Source: Mucilaginibacter sp. SMC90
GTDB taxonomy: Bacteria > Bacteroidota > Bacteroidia > Sphingobacteriales > Sphingobacteriaceae
Length of the DNA stretch: 64,000 nucleotides
NCBI RefSeq assembly: GCF_022811725.1
Contig: NZ_CP094527.1
Location: 7,378,001 to 7,442,000, forward strand
Reading direction: 5' to 3'
The notes under the pieces are model-generated. The model had not been told where the DNA came from. It made no database searches and saw nothing but the letters and a program-made list of their open reading frames with translations. Within the stretch, counting starts at the first letter, position 1, and every line of letters begins with the position of its first letter. Made by a program: the position numbers and the translations under genes. This document shows, one piece after another, positions 56,802-64,000 of this stretch.

Positions 56802-57545
56802 TTAATTTGCTTTAAGCCAGTCATCAAAAAGGATCGAACCGGCCCGAAACTCACCAAGCGGAACCAACAGGTCTTTTGGGATGTCAAAAAACATATATTT
56901 GTCCTCATCGTTCGGAATAAGAACCTTGCTATTACCTTTATGAGTAATATATCTTTGGACAAAATCAGTCATTGACGCACGTTCAGCACCTGCGATCTCC
57001 ACAGTTCCGTTTTTAGGTTTTTCCAAGGCCAGCTTTACGACAAGATCTACGACATCGGCAGCAGCGATCGGCTGGTACTCAACGGTAGAAATATTCACTT
57101 CCGTCTCGTTACCCTGAACCGCAATTAAAGTCGTGATATGTTCATGAAACTGGGTAGAACGAATAATCGTGTAAGGGATCCCGGAACTTTTGATGTTATC
57201 TTCTTGTTCTTTCTTAGCTTTGAGGTATCCGATATAGGTAGCGCGGTCTGTCCCTACGATCGACAGTACTAGGTGGTGTTTAACGTCTGCTTTCTTTTCC
57301 AACGCGGCAAGATTCTTTCCTGCGGCCCTAAAGAAATTCAATGCCGTTTCATCATCCGGCGACGAAGAATTGGACAGGTCTATAACCACATCCGTACCAT
57401 CCAGCGCCTGTTCCAGGCCCTCGCCAGAAACAACGTCGATACCTTTTGAGGGTGATCCAATGATCACTTCATGACCTGCTTCAGTCAATTTTCTGCTGAC
57501 GTCCTTGCCAATCAGTCCGGTCCCTCCAACTACTAAAATTTTCAT
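56802..57545 (-). CDS. NmrA-like NAD(P)-binding reductase, third paralogue
   Basis: A 247-residue protein closely resembling the one at 17429: GGTGLIGKDV, DVVIDLSNSSSPDDE, LVLSIVGTD, YLKAKKEQED and SGIPYTIIRSTQFHEHI in the same order. It starts at an ATG after an AT-rich leader and stops 50 bases from the MocR gene. No sigma-54 site is seen upstream, unlike the second paralogue. Confidence 0.87.
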   Translation of the reverse strand: MKILVVGGTGLIGKDVSRKLTEAGHEVIIGSPSKGIDVVSGEGLEQALDGTDVVIDLSNSSSPDDETALNFFRAAGKNLAALEKKADVKHHLVLSIVGTDRATYIGYLKAKKEQEDNIKSSGIPYTIIRSTQFHEHITTLIAVQGNETEVNISTVEYQPIAAADVVDLVVKLALEKPKNGTVEIAGAERASMTDFVQRYITHKGNSKVLIPNDEDKYMFFDIPKDLLVPLGEFRAGSILFDDWLKAN

Positions 57546-57985
57546 AAGTGCTATATCTTTTTATTATCTCAATTAGCGAACACAATGTACTCCCCCTTGA
57601 TCAAGATTTTCGGTCTAATGAGAACATTACAATAGCGATCGCTTTATTTAAGCAAAATAAAGGATCCTGTGGATGAAGGTAATCATCCAAGCTTCAAAAA
57701 CATGACCATCCAGAAGGAAACCATAATTGGTACTCTGTGGCCGGCCGGGAATTACTTTTGATGAAAACTTATTCCTCTTATTTGGCAAGTAACCTAAATT
57801 CAATCACAACCATGAAATAATCTTATCGACAGTTTAAACGAATCTCGTTTTCAGAAATTCAAAAAAACGCCATTTTCTTGCTATAATTTCATTCAAATTA
57901 TCATTACAAGGAGCTTTTAGTTAGTTATCTTTATAAGGCCGCCGCCAAATATTTTAATACCCCTAGATGGCCTTAAATCTACCTT

Positions 57986-58013
57986 AAGCCCGCCTGCAAG
58001 ACGGGCTTTTTTT
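57986..58013 (+). terminator. orphan rho-independent terminator
   Basis: Arms AAGCCCG/CGGGCTT with a short loop and seven T. No rightward gene lies directly upstream, so it may be what remains of a lost gene or RNA. Confidence 0.7.
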
Positions 58014-58161
58014 AGTGCAACGCCGAAACCTTTATAAGTTAATAAAGTTTGTATATCAGGTTATTTTAATAGGGGTATTAAATAGCCAATTGTGGCAATG
58101 CTTTTAAAAAGCATGGCTTCTTCATAGCTTCTTCTGGGCATAAACCGGCTTAATGGTGGGT

Positions 58162-58289
58162 ATTCCGGAAGGCATAACCAGGCCATTCCGTGCGCATTGG
58201 AGCTCCAGGTTGTGTAAGCATTTAAGAAAATCGCAATTAGTACTCAATAAACTACGATGATCAAAGTGTTACGGAATTAGCTGTTTGCT
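58162..58289 (+). repeat. degenerate direct repeat B, right copy
   Basis: Partner of 17023-17146, same orientation, from ATTCCGGAAGGC to CTGTTTGCT. In this copy the frame is longer and reads IPEGITRPFRAHWSSRLCKH. It is only about 225 bases upstream of repeat A here, whereas at the left zone B lies 3.7 kb downstream of A. Confidence 0.5.
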
Positions 58290-58514
58290 AATCCGTGAAA
58301 GGGTGATCAATGACTCCGGAATGTCCAGTTTCGGGCACTTATTAAAACCCACTTAACTACCCCAAGCGAAGACTCCGGGAAATCCCTGAAGACACAATTA
58401 GAAATTTGGAAGCACAACCATGATCAGCTCTTGCGATCTCCAAAAGGGATGATTCCTCCAGATATATTTTCGATAAATAATTCAAATTTTAGAATATGAT
58501 TAGTACCTACATCT

Positions 58515-58646
58515 TATCTTTGCGTAAGATTTGCGTCCCCATTTTCAGACAAGAAAAAACTGGTGAGTCACGCGGTGAGTCAATTTTCGAAAAACTAATA
58601 ATTGACTGAAGATCAAAGGAATACAGAGACAGGTTCTGAACCCTCC
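58515..58646 (+). repeat. degenerate direct repeat A, right copy
   Basis: Partner of 13231-13361, same orientation. It starts at a full TATCTTTG Bacteroidota-type -7 element, contains GGTGAGTCA twice three bases apart, and ends at TGAACCCTCC, which here leads directly into a tRNA-Ser-like acceptor sequence. Confidence 0.6.
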
Positions 58647-58655
58647 CTCTCCGCT
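58631..58655 (+). other. tRNA-Ser-like 3' end (possible attachment remnant)
   Basis: AGGTTCTGAACCCTCCCTCTCCGCT resembles the T-arm and acceptor 3' strand of a bacterial tRNA-Ser (typical end GGTTCGAATCCCTCCCTCTCC). The T-loop is altered and no tRNA body precedes it. tRNA 3' ends are common targets of tyrosine integrases. Confidence 0.35.
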
Positions 58656-58676
58656 GATTTTGATAAAGAATTTTTC

Positions 58677-58711
58677 AAAAGCCTGCAATTAATAATTTGC
58701 AGGCTTTTTAT
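58677..58711 (+). terminator. rho-independent terminator after the tRNA-like end
   Basis: Arms AAAAGCCTGCAA/TTGCAGGCTTTT with a short AT loop, then a T-rich tail. It sits where a tRNA transcript would end. Confidence 0.8.
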
Positions 58712-58774
58712 TTTTATTATCCGGCAGTAAAACGAAACAAGTATCTTCGGGGGCTAATAATGTTACCCTAAACT

Positions 58775-59349
58775 ATGCACAATAAGTTACTGGCAGTGTG
58801 TTTTATCTGCCTTTTTGTTTAAACTCACTGGTATCACATGCACAAATTATAACAGCTGCTGCCGCCACCGGCACCATTACCGGCTGTGCAGGCTCTGCCT
58901 CAGCAAATCCCAACCTGCAACAAATTGTTGTTACCGGAAGCGGCCTATCATCTGTTATTACGGCTACGGCACCGGCGTACTGGTAAATGCTACAGTGAAA
59001 ACGTTGCCAATGGTTAACGCTATTACTGATCAAACAGTTGCTGCCGGTAATTTAACGGCTCCGGTTAATTTCGCCGGTTCGTCGCCAGTTTACCGGTAAT
59101 ACTTTTACACCCAATGGTGACGGCATTAATGATCTGTGGGTTATTAAAGATCTGCAATATTATCCCGGCTGCGCAGTAGAGATCTATAACAGGTATGGCC
59201 AGCATTTATATCATTCACGTGGTTACAGCCAGGCATGGGATGGTACTTATAACAACCAGCCATTACCCTTCGGCACCTATTATTACATCGTAAACCTGAA
59301 CGACGACTCCAAGGCAAGGCTTTCGGGGTATGTGACCATTATTCGGTAG
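58775..59349 (+). pseudogene. decayed type IX-secreted adhesin-like gene
   Basis: An N-terminal piece starts at 58775 (MHNKLLAVCFICLFV, then stop) and continues in another frame as SHAQIITAAAATGTITGCAG, a signal peptide and the start of a repeated Ig-like domain. After a further shift come MVNAITDQTVAAGNL and, from about 59097, TFTPNGDGINDLWVIKDLQY to RLSGYVTIIR-stop. The last is the gliding-motility-associated C-terminal sorting domain. The large middle part is missing. It is a relic of a big cell-surface protein. Confidence 0.75.
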
Positions 59350-59439
59350 TTGTATACAGCATATCGCTGATGAATCGTTAAACGGAAGAAGCCGCCTCAT
59401 CATTGCTTATGAAACGGCTTCTTCTATTTAACACCTCAA

Positions 59440-61626
59440 TTAAACCTTTTCGTAGAACTTCGAAAACAGTTCGGGATTTTTGATGCCGTAATCCTTCATA
59501 TCTGTTGTCAACGTTATCCAGTCGTTAACAATATATTCTTTAGCACCAGTCCGTTTTTCACCTATAAACCGGAACCTTACATGATCGCCATACTCAATAC
59601 CTTTAAAATCAGGCGCATTGGGTTTAATATTAAATTTGATATGATACCCGTTCACTACCTCCACAACCGCACTTTTCCATTTCCCATTTGGATATTTTGT
59701 TATCGAAGTAATCTGTCCATCGGCAAAGCGCACTCTGTTGGCTTCATATAAAAACGGTTGCGTAGGTATCTGATCAGCTTCAACAAGCTGAAATATTTTT
59801 TCACCGTTAAAAACCACAGTTGCCGGCTGTATTTGAATGGGCTCTCCCTGGCCCATCGCCGCTGTAAAAACTTTAATGTTCAACACATCGCCTATCTTGA
59901 ATTTATTTTGCAGTTGTTTTTCCTGGCCGTAACTGGTGCGCATTAAAAATGTATAGCCATCATTTTCAAGCTGGATGCAACTTTTATTTCCGGTAAGGCC
60001 AAATGTACCAAAGCCAACTACTTTAAATGGCAGGTCTTTGCCCAGCACACGCCCGGTTTGCTCAAACTTCTGTTTATACTCATCTGTTTTTTTAAAATCC
60101 TCATATTTCTTGTGTTCCTTTTCAAAGGCAATTTCCTGCTGTGGTGTGCGCTTTATTTTTTGACGATATTTAATGGTATCGCTTGTAAATAAGAAATAGT
60201 GTTTGTAACCCGACAGGTCAACACCAATATCTGCCTTGGGGCCGGCATCGATAGAACCCGCGCTAAAAACAGTTAGCTTTTGGTCTTTGACCATTTGCTC
60301 AAGCTTATCAGCATCAGCTTCGGTATAGATCTTTTTACCGCTTACCAGGGCTGGCTTTTCATCAATGGCAAGCTGCGAACTCATGCTTCCGCCGCCCGGC
60401 ATCTGAAAAAACACTTCATCGTACTCACTGCCATCCTCATTTTTTAATCGTAGTCTTGAGTAAAACTTTCCCGCCGGGATAGCCGCCTTCTTTATCAGGT
60501 TTTCTTTTTCAACCGGCGTCATTGTCAAAATAACCTGCCTTTTGGTAAGAATGCTTACCACGCCGTCTTTAGCTTTTGCACCATACTTGCTGGCACCGGA
60601 ACTGAGGATACTTGATGATGAAAGGCACCTGCCGCTAATCGTATAAAGAATATCGTCCTTATACTCCTTCCCATCAATAATAACAAGCGGGTGTTTGCCG
60701 AGCTTGCTAAGATCGCCAACAGCGCTTATGCGTTTGTTTTTTTCATCAGTTTTGCCTTTTATGTTTGCAAAAGCCAGGCAGCTTACTACTGCCAGCGGCA
60801 GTATCAGCAAATAAATGATCTTTTTCATATTAGAAGAGGGTTGGTTAAATAACATGGTAATACGTTTTTTAAGCGGCGCTTTACTAAAGCTGTTATAAAG
60901 CAGGTGGTTTCCGGATATTGATAGGCGAAGCATCAGGTTGGCATAAATACCCTTATCGGCATCCCGGGCGGCAATACGGTCAACCTCAAACTCGTGATTT
61001 TCTTCAATAGAGCGTATATAACAATATACAAACGGGTTAAACCAAAGTACTACTTGTACAAAGCGGGCTATCAACCTATCAACCGAATGCAACAGTCTGA
61101 TGTGCAGTACTTCGTGAGCTAACACCTGCTTTACCTCTTCGGGCTTAAGCTCATCATCGTTCAAAAAAACAATGTTGCCAAATGAGCTATTGGTGGTGCG
61201 CTTACTGCTTTTTATTACTTTGATATTGCCCATTTGCAGGAGTTGGCGGCCCCTGGTACGCCGCCAAAAAACCAGAAGCGTGATTAATAAGTGTATAAAA
61301 AAGGCTATTGCGATTATATAATAAGTATTGGCCAGCAACCCTGCCCAGTTAAACGGAGCAACATCGCTAACCGCATTAATGGTAGCCTGTATTTGCTGCG
61401 GTTGCTTCATATAATACTGGTAAATAACAGGTTGCTGAACTACCAGTTGAGGCACCGAACTAACCGGAATGGTAATGAGAGGGATCCCGAAGCTCGCAAC
61501 TGGTGTTAGCAGCAGGTACCAGCGGTTAAGTCCAAAAAAGGTAAGTTTACGCAAACACACAAAGTAAAACAGATAAAACACGGCAGTACAGGCCGATACC
61601 TGCAGCAAATACATTAGCATGCTCAT
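59440..61626 (-). CDS. BlaR1/MecR1-like M56 membrane metallopeptidase with plug-like domain
   Basis: A 728-residue protein. Three N-terminal membrane helices and the M56 zinc site (AHEVLHIRLLHSVD, with NHEFEVDRIAA downstream) are followed by a fourth helix at MKKIIYLLILPLAVVSCLAF. The extracytoplasmic part begins with PLVIIDGKEYKDDILYTISG and KYGAKAKDGVVSILTK, a TonB-receptor plug-like motif, instead of a penicillin-binding sensor. The rest is unassigned. It overlaps the repressor gene by four bases and should cleave or trigger release of that repressor. Confidence 0.85.
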   Translation of the reverse strand: MSMLMYLLQVSACTAVFYLFYFVCLRKLTFFGLNRWYLLLTPVASFGIPLITIPVSSVPQLVVQQPVIYQYYMKQPQQIQATINAVSDVAPFNWAGLLANTYYIIAIAFFIHLLITLLVFWRRTRGRQLLQMGNIKVIKSSKRTTNSSFGNIVFLNDDELKPEEVKQVLAHEVLHIRLLHSVDRLIARFVQVVLWFNPFVYCYIRSIEENHEFEVDRIAARDADKGIYANLMLRLSISGNHLLYNSFSKAPLKKRITMLFNQPSSNMKKIIYLLILPLAVVSCLAFANIKGKTDEKNKRISAVGDLSKLGKHPLVIIDGKEYKDDILYTISGRCLSSSSILSSGASKYGAKAKDGVVSILTKRQVILTMTPVEKENLIKKAAIPAGKFYSRLRLKNEDGSEYDEVFFQMPGGGSMSSQLAIDEKPALVSGKKIYTEADADKLEQMVKDQKLTVFSAGSIDAGPKADIGVDLSGYKHYFLFTSDTIKYRQKIKRTPQQEIAFEKEHKKYEDFKKTDEYKQKFEQTGRVLGKDLPFKVVGFGTFGLTGNKSCIQLENDGYTFLMRTSYGQEKQLQNKFKIGDVLNIKVFTAAMGQGEPIQIQPATVVFNGEKIFQLVEADQIPTQPFLYEANRVRFADGQITSITKYPNGKWKSAVVEVVNGYHIKFNIKPNAPDFKGIEYGDHVRFRFIGEKRTGAKEYIVNDWITLTTDMKDYGIKNPELFSKFYEKV

Positions 61627-61991
61627 GATTGTTGGTTTTTATCGATAATGTCTTGAATTGTCTTAATATCGTCGGCGCTAAGCTTTTCTTCTTTAGCCAT
61701 AAATGACAGCAGGCTTGTTGCCGAATCATCAAAGTATCCCGCCAGCATTTTTTTGAATGATACCTTCCGGTATTCAGGTTTCGATATCAGCGCAAAGTAT
61801 TCGTAGGTTTTACCATAGGCTTTATAGCCTACATAACCTTTTTTTTCCAGCAGCCGCACAACAGACGATATAGTATTGTAAGGCGGTTTCGGGTCATCGG
61901 GCAAAGCATCAATAATGTCTTTTACGAAAGCTGTTTTCAACTTCCAAATCACTTGCATCACACGCTCTTCAGTCTTGGTTAATTCTTCCAT
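61623..61991 (-). CDS. BlaI/MecI/CopY-family repressor
   Basis: A 122-residue winged-helix protein from the ATG at 61991 (MEELTKTEERVMQVIWKL). NTISSVVRLLEKKGYVGYKA is the recognition region and the C-terminal helices dimerise. It overlaps the peptidase gene (ATGA), forming the standard repressor-sensor pair. Three operator-like repeats lie just upstream. Confidence 0.9.
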   Translation of the reverse strand: MEELTKTEERVMQVIWKLKTAFVKDIIDALPDDPKPPYNTISSVVRLLEKKGYVGYKAYGKTYEYFALISKPEYRKVSFKKMLAGYFDDSATSLLSFMAKEEKLSADDIKTIQDIIDKNQQS

Positions 61992-62006
61992 AACCAAATC
62001 TAAAAC

Positions 62007-62067
62007 TTAATTTTCAGTTTTACAACTTATTTTTCAGTTATATAACTATTTTTTCAGTTTTAAATAA
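62007..62067. promoter_or_regulatory. tandem operator array for the BlaI-like repressor
   Basis: Three copies of a 20-base unit (TTTTCAGTTnTAnAACTnA-like) follow one another exactly two helical turns apart. Palindromic cores are AGTTTTACAACT at 62016-62027 and the perfect AGTTATATAACT at 62036-62047; a weaker third starts at 62056. They begin 16 bases before the repressor ATG. Confidence 0.6.
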
Positions 62068-62581
62068 AAACAGCTTTGGTCAAGTCTGTATATTAGAGCC
62101 TGTATCCGCAAAGCCACATGTTTACCACGTTGATGTTAATGATTTATGTATTTAGTTTCGGTATTAGTTAGTACTAAAAAAACATAGAAAAAACCTGTGA
62201 TATTGAGCTTTCAAAAGCCTGCGATTAAAAAATCGGCGGGCGTTTGTCTTCCATAATCTCTGCAAACTGCCCTCCAATTACCCCTCAATTCATCTCTTAT
62301 TACGAGGATAGACCGTATCAGGCAAAAAAAAATAATTTTTTTTGCCACTAAAGCAGTCTCCCTAATCGCAAAGTGCAATTGCGGATAAAGCGTATCGGCA
62401 CCAACTCATCTTGCTTTTAATCAATAGTTTACAATAATTTTGTTTTGTCAAACCAATTATCGGCACCTTTTTCAACAACGGCAAAAACCTAATACGAGGC
62501 AAAAGTACGCCCCGGTAATTCCCAAACTGCCTGTTTTATAAGCTACGCCGGTCATAACAATTGTAAACTAAAAATCAATTT
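62068..62581. other. divergent intergenic region
   Basis: About 510 bases upstream of the operator array, before the lyase gene. A weak hairpin-like stretch near 62210-62235 (GCCTGCGATT...AATCGGCGGGC) is seen. No gene. It should contain the lyase promoter. Confidence 0.35.
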
Positions 62582-63763
62582 ATGAACAACAAACCAAAAA
62601 CTACCTTTGCAACCCTATTGGGCCTGGCACTGTTTACAGCCCTGTTTTTCACTTATTGCACCAAAAAACAAGTAACACCGGCGGCGGCCAATAACCCGGC
62701 TTCGCCTGCATTAAAAACCCAGGCTACCGGCTTTATCCACCCCGGTATCCTTAACACGCAGCAAACGCTTGATTATGCAGGCCAGCAAGCAAACTCAAAC
62801 GACGCCAACCGATTGGCTACTTACCAGTTTGTGCTCAACTACTGCAACAACCATAGTCCCAGCGGTGCATACAAAGCCACTGTACAGGTTGCAGGCGGCG
62901 TTACCACTCCCGATGAAATTGCTTTTAAAGGCGACGCCTTGCTGAGCTACGCCCTGGCGTTGCGCTGGGCAAAAACCGGCACTGCATCATACGCAACTAC
63001 GGTAAAACAAATTCTTGATGGCTGGGCCAGTCATTTTCAAAATTTCAGCGTAACAGGTTCACAGCCTAACCAGGCTTCGCTTGAGGCATCATGGGCTGCA
63101 CCCACTTTTGCTGCCGCTGCCGAAATTATCAAATATTACATCCCGGCCAGCGGTGTGGGCGGCGGCTGGACCACAGCCGAAAACACACAGTTTGTAAGCT
63201 TTCTGAATAACATGAAAGATAATTACATCAATAACGTACCCAATTTTAACAATAACTGGAACGTATCTGCAGGTTACGCAAAAATGGCTATCGGCATATT
63301 TGAAGATAGCCAGGCTGTGTATCAAAACGGCATCACCGCTGTAAAAACCGTACTGCCTAATGTAATTGCTTCAGACGGCTCGATGAACGGTGAAGTTTGC
63401 GGTTCACATAATGATTATGTACACTATCAGTATTCACTTACGGGTTTAAGTTATGCAGCTAACATTGCCGGCATTCAGGGTGATCTATCTATTTACTCGG
63501 CAAGCAGCAGCCGGCTTTTAACCGGGTTCAATTATCAATACAAGCTGATGCATGGCACCGTGTCGCCGCCATGTTCGCCTAACGGAAATGTCAATAATCC
63601 TATCTGGCCGGGCATAGAAGTGGCTAACCGTCATTACGGTACTGCAGAAACCAGCTATATTGCCAGCCACTATGTGTGCGACAGCAATGGCCTGCCCAAT
63701 GGCGATATAGGTTTCCTTTGCTGGACAAACTACACCCATTATAACGTACCTACTACTTTTTAA
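62582..63763 (+). CDS. alginate-lyase-like lipoprotein
   Basis: A 393-residue protein with a lipoprotein-type signal (TALFFTYC, Cys about residue 26). The mature part is an alpha/alpha barrel like polysaccharide lyases of the alginate lyase family (PF05426): GFIHPGILNTQQTLDYAGQQ, NFNNNWNVSAGYAKMAIGIF and DGSMNGEVCGSHNDYVHYQY. Outer-membrane anchored lyases of this kind cut uronic-acid polymers. No SusC/SusD genes are visible nearby, so it stands outside a typical polysaccharide locus. Confidence 0.78.
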   Translation: MNNKPKTTFATLLGLALFTALFFTYCTKKQVTPAAANNPASPALKTQATGFIHPGILNTQQTLDYAGQQANSNDANRLATYQFVLNYCNNHSPSGAYKATVQVAGGVTTPDEIAFKGDALLSYALALRWAKTGTASYATTVKQILDGWASHFQNFSVTGSQPNQASLEASWAAPTFAAAAEIIKYYIPASGVGGGWTTAENTQFVSFLNNMKDNYINNVPNFNNNWNVSAGYAKMAIGIFEDSQAVYQNGITAVKTVLPNVIASDGSMNGEVCGSHNDYVHYQYSLTGLSYAANIAGIQGDLSIYSASSSRLLTGFNYQYKLMHGTVSPPCSPNGNVNNPIWPGIEVANRHYGTAETSYIASHYVCDSNGLPNGDIGFLCWTNYTHYNVPTTF

Positions 63764-63785
63764 CAAAACACATATTAATAAAAAT

Positions 63786-63830
63786 ATATAACAGCCACCC
63801 CGGTCATTCATCACCGGGTGGCTGTTATAT
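63786..63830 (+). terminator. hairpin after the lyase gene
   Basis: Near-perfect arms (ATATAACAGCCACCC...GGGTGGCTGTTATAT) with an 8-base loop, 22 bases past the stop. No T run follows, but its length and place suggest termination or 3' end protection. Confidence 0.65.
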
Positions 63831-63929
63831 ATGAATGAAAACAAGAAGTAATGAAAGGATAAAAAGGCATCTAAAAAATGAATAATAGCAATGTGAAACA
63901 TATTTAACAATGCATTTATTATTCATTAC

Positions 63930-64000
63930 ATGGATCAAAACAGTGTGTCACTTATATTTCCGCACCAGTTGTTCAAGCACAATACCCTGTTAAACCAATT
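63930..64000 (+). CDS. photolyase/cryptochrome-like protein, 5' end
   Basis: The last 71 bases open with ATG and read MDQNSVSLIFPHQLFKHNTL, running off the window. The FPHQLF segment near the N-terminus matches deoxyribodipyrimidine photolyase-related proteins of Bacteroidota. With only 23 residues the call is tentative. Confidence 0.45.
   Translation, partial: MDQNSVSLIFPHQLFKHNTLLNQ

Larger units (their letters stand above)
57546..58774. other. 1.2-kb scarred intergenic zone
   Basis: No intact gene. From left to right it holds AT-rich DNA upstream of the NmrA gene, a rightward terminator at 57986, repeat B at 58162, repeat A at 58515, a tRNA-like 3' end and a second terminator at 58677. 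A frame near 58140-58260 encodes the repeat B peptide. Nothing else recognisable. Confidence 0.45.

Noticed and set aside
1..64000. CRISPR arrays, rRNA genes, intact tRNA genes, intact insertion sequences, integrase or toxin-antitoxin genes
   Set aside because: None seen. The only short tandem array is the operator at 62007, and the only tRNA-like sequence is the 3' end at 58631.
63930..64000. Functional link between the photolyase-like gene and the phytochrome
   Set aside because: They are over 50 kb apart with unrelated genes between, so shared light use is not evidence of a joint system.

Overview
The window looks like chromosome from a member of the Bacteroidota, most likely family Sphingobacteriaceae (Mucilaginibacter/Pedobacter-like). 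The signs are lipoprotein and Sec signal peptides of Bacteroidota style, a gliding-motility/type IX secretion C-terminal domain remnant, BlaI/BlaR1-like pairs, a DUF4142 lipoprotein, few Shine-Dalgarno sites, AT-rich intergenic DNA and TAnnTTTG-like promoter elements. The genus is an inference from overall protein character; no rRNA or intact tRNA gene was seen.

Layout. 1-3.7 kb: a tight run of stress/envelope genes (iron-permease-like, DUF2252, DUF421, DUF892 ferritin-like). 3.7-5.9 kb: a possible broken ORF, then a leftward run of small secreted/lipoprotein genes (DUF4142 and others). 6.1-12.7 kb: a light/two-component module consisting of a CheY-like receiver, a small coiled-coil ORF, a kinase-less bacteriophytochrome and, two bases later, a giant CheB-CheR-PAS-histidine kinase. 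12.7-17.4 kb: a scarred zone with gene remnants, a truncated outer-membrane protein, the tail of an alpha/beta hydrolase joined to a 5'-truncated CheR-PAS-kinase, and two degenerate repeats. 17.4-20 kb: two NmrA-type reductases and a secreted cupin. 20-27.4 kb: two divergent sigma-54 activators and a TPR-HisKA_2 sensor kinase. 27.6-31.6 kb: an NDH-2-like flavoprotein plus DoxX, a frameshifted second NDH-2, and a soluble kinase. 32.3-36.5 kb: a cbb3-type oxidase operon ending in a group III truncated haemoglobin. 36.6-40.6 kb: a TolC/HlyD/MFS efflux operon. 40.7-57.5 kb: small metabolic and regulatory genes (GNAT, fatty-acid hydroxylase-like, two MocR-type regulators, Crp/Fnr, OMP, two AraC, a class III cyclase, azoreductase, aldehyde dehydrogenase, a sigma-70 factor, a secreted esterase, a third NmrA). 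57.5-59.4 kb: a second scarred zone with the partner copies of both repeats, a tRNA-Ser-like 3' end and a decayed type IX-secreted gene. 59.4-64 kb: a BlaR1/BlaI-type pair with a tandem operator array, an alginate-lyase-like lipoprotein and the start of a photolyase-like gene.

Reading them together, the two scarred zones carry the same repeat pair in the same orientation. They probably mark ends or relics of related integrative elements, and the genes between them have an accessory flavour: redox enzymes, efflux, many one-off regulators and several broken genes. The most distinctive items are the split phytochrome/CheB-CheR-kinase operon, a truncated haemoglobin with Tyr at the expected proximal-His position, a class III cyclase with altered base-recognition residues, and the chimeric junction that made the second CheR-kinase gene.
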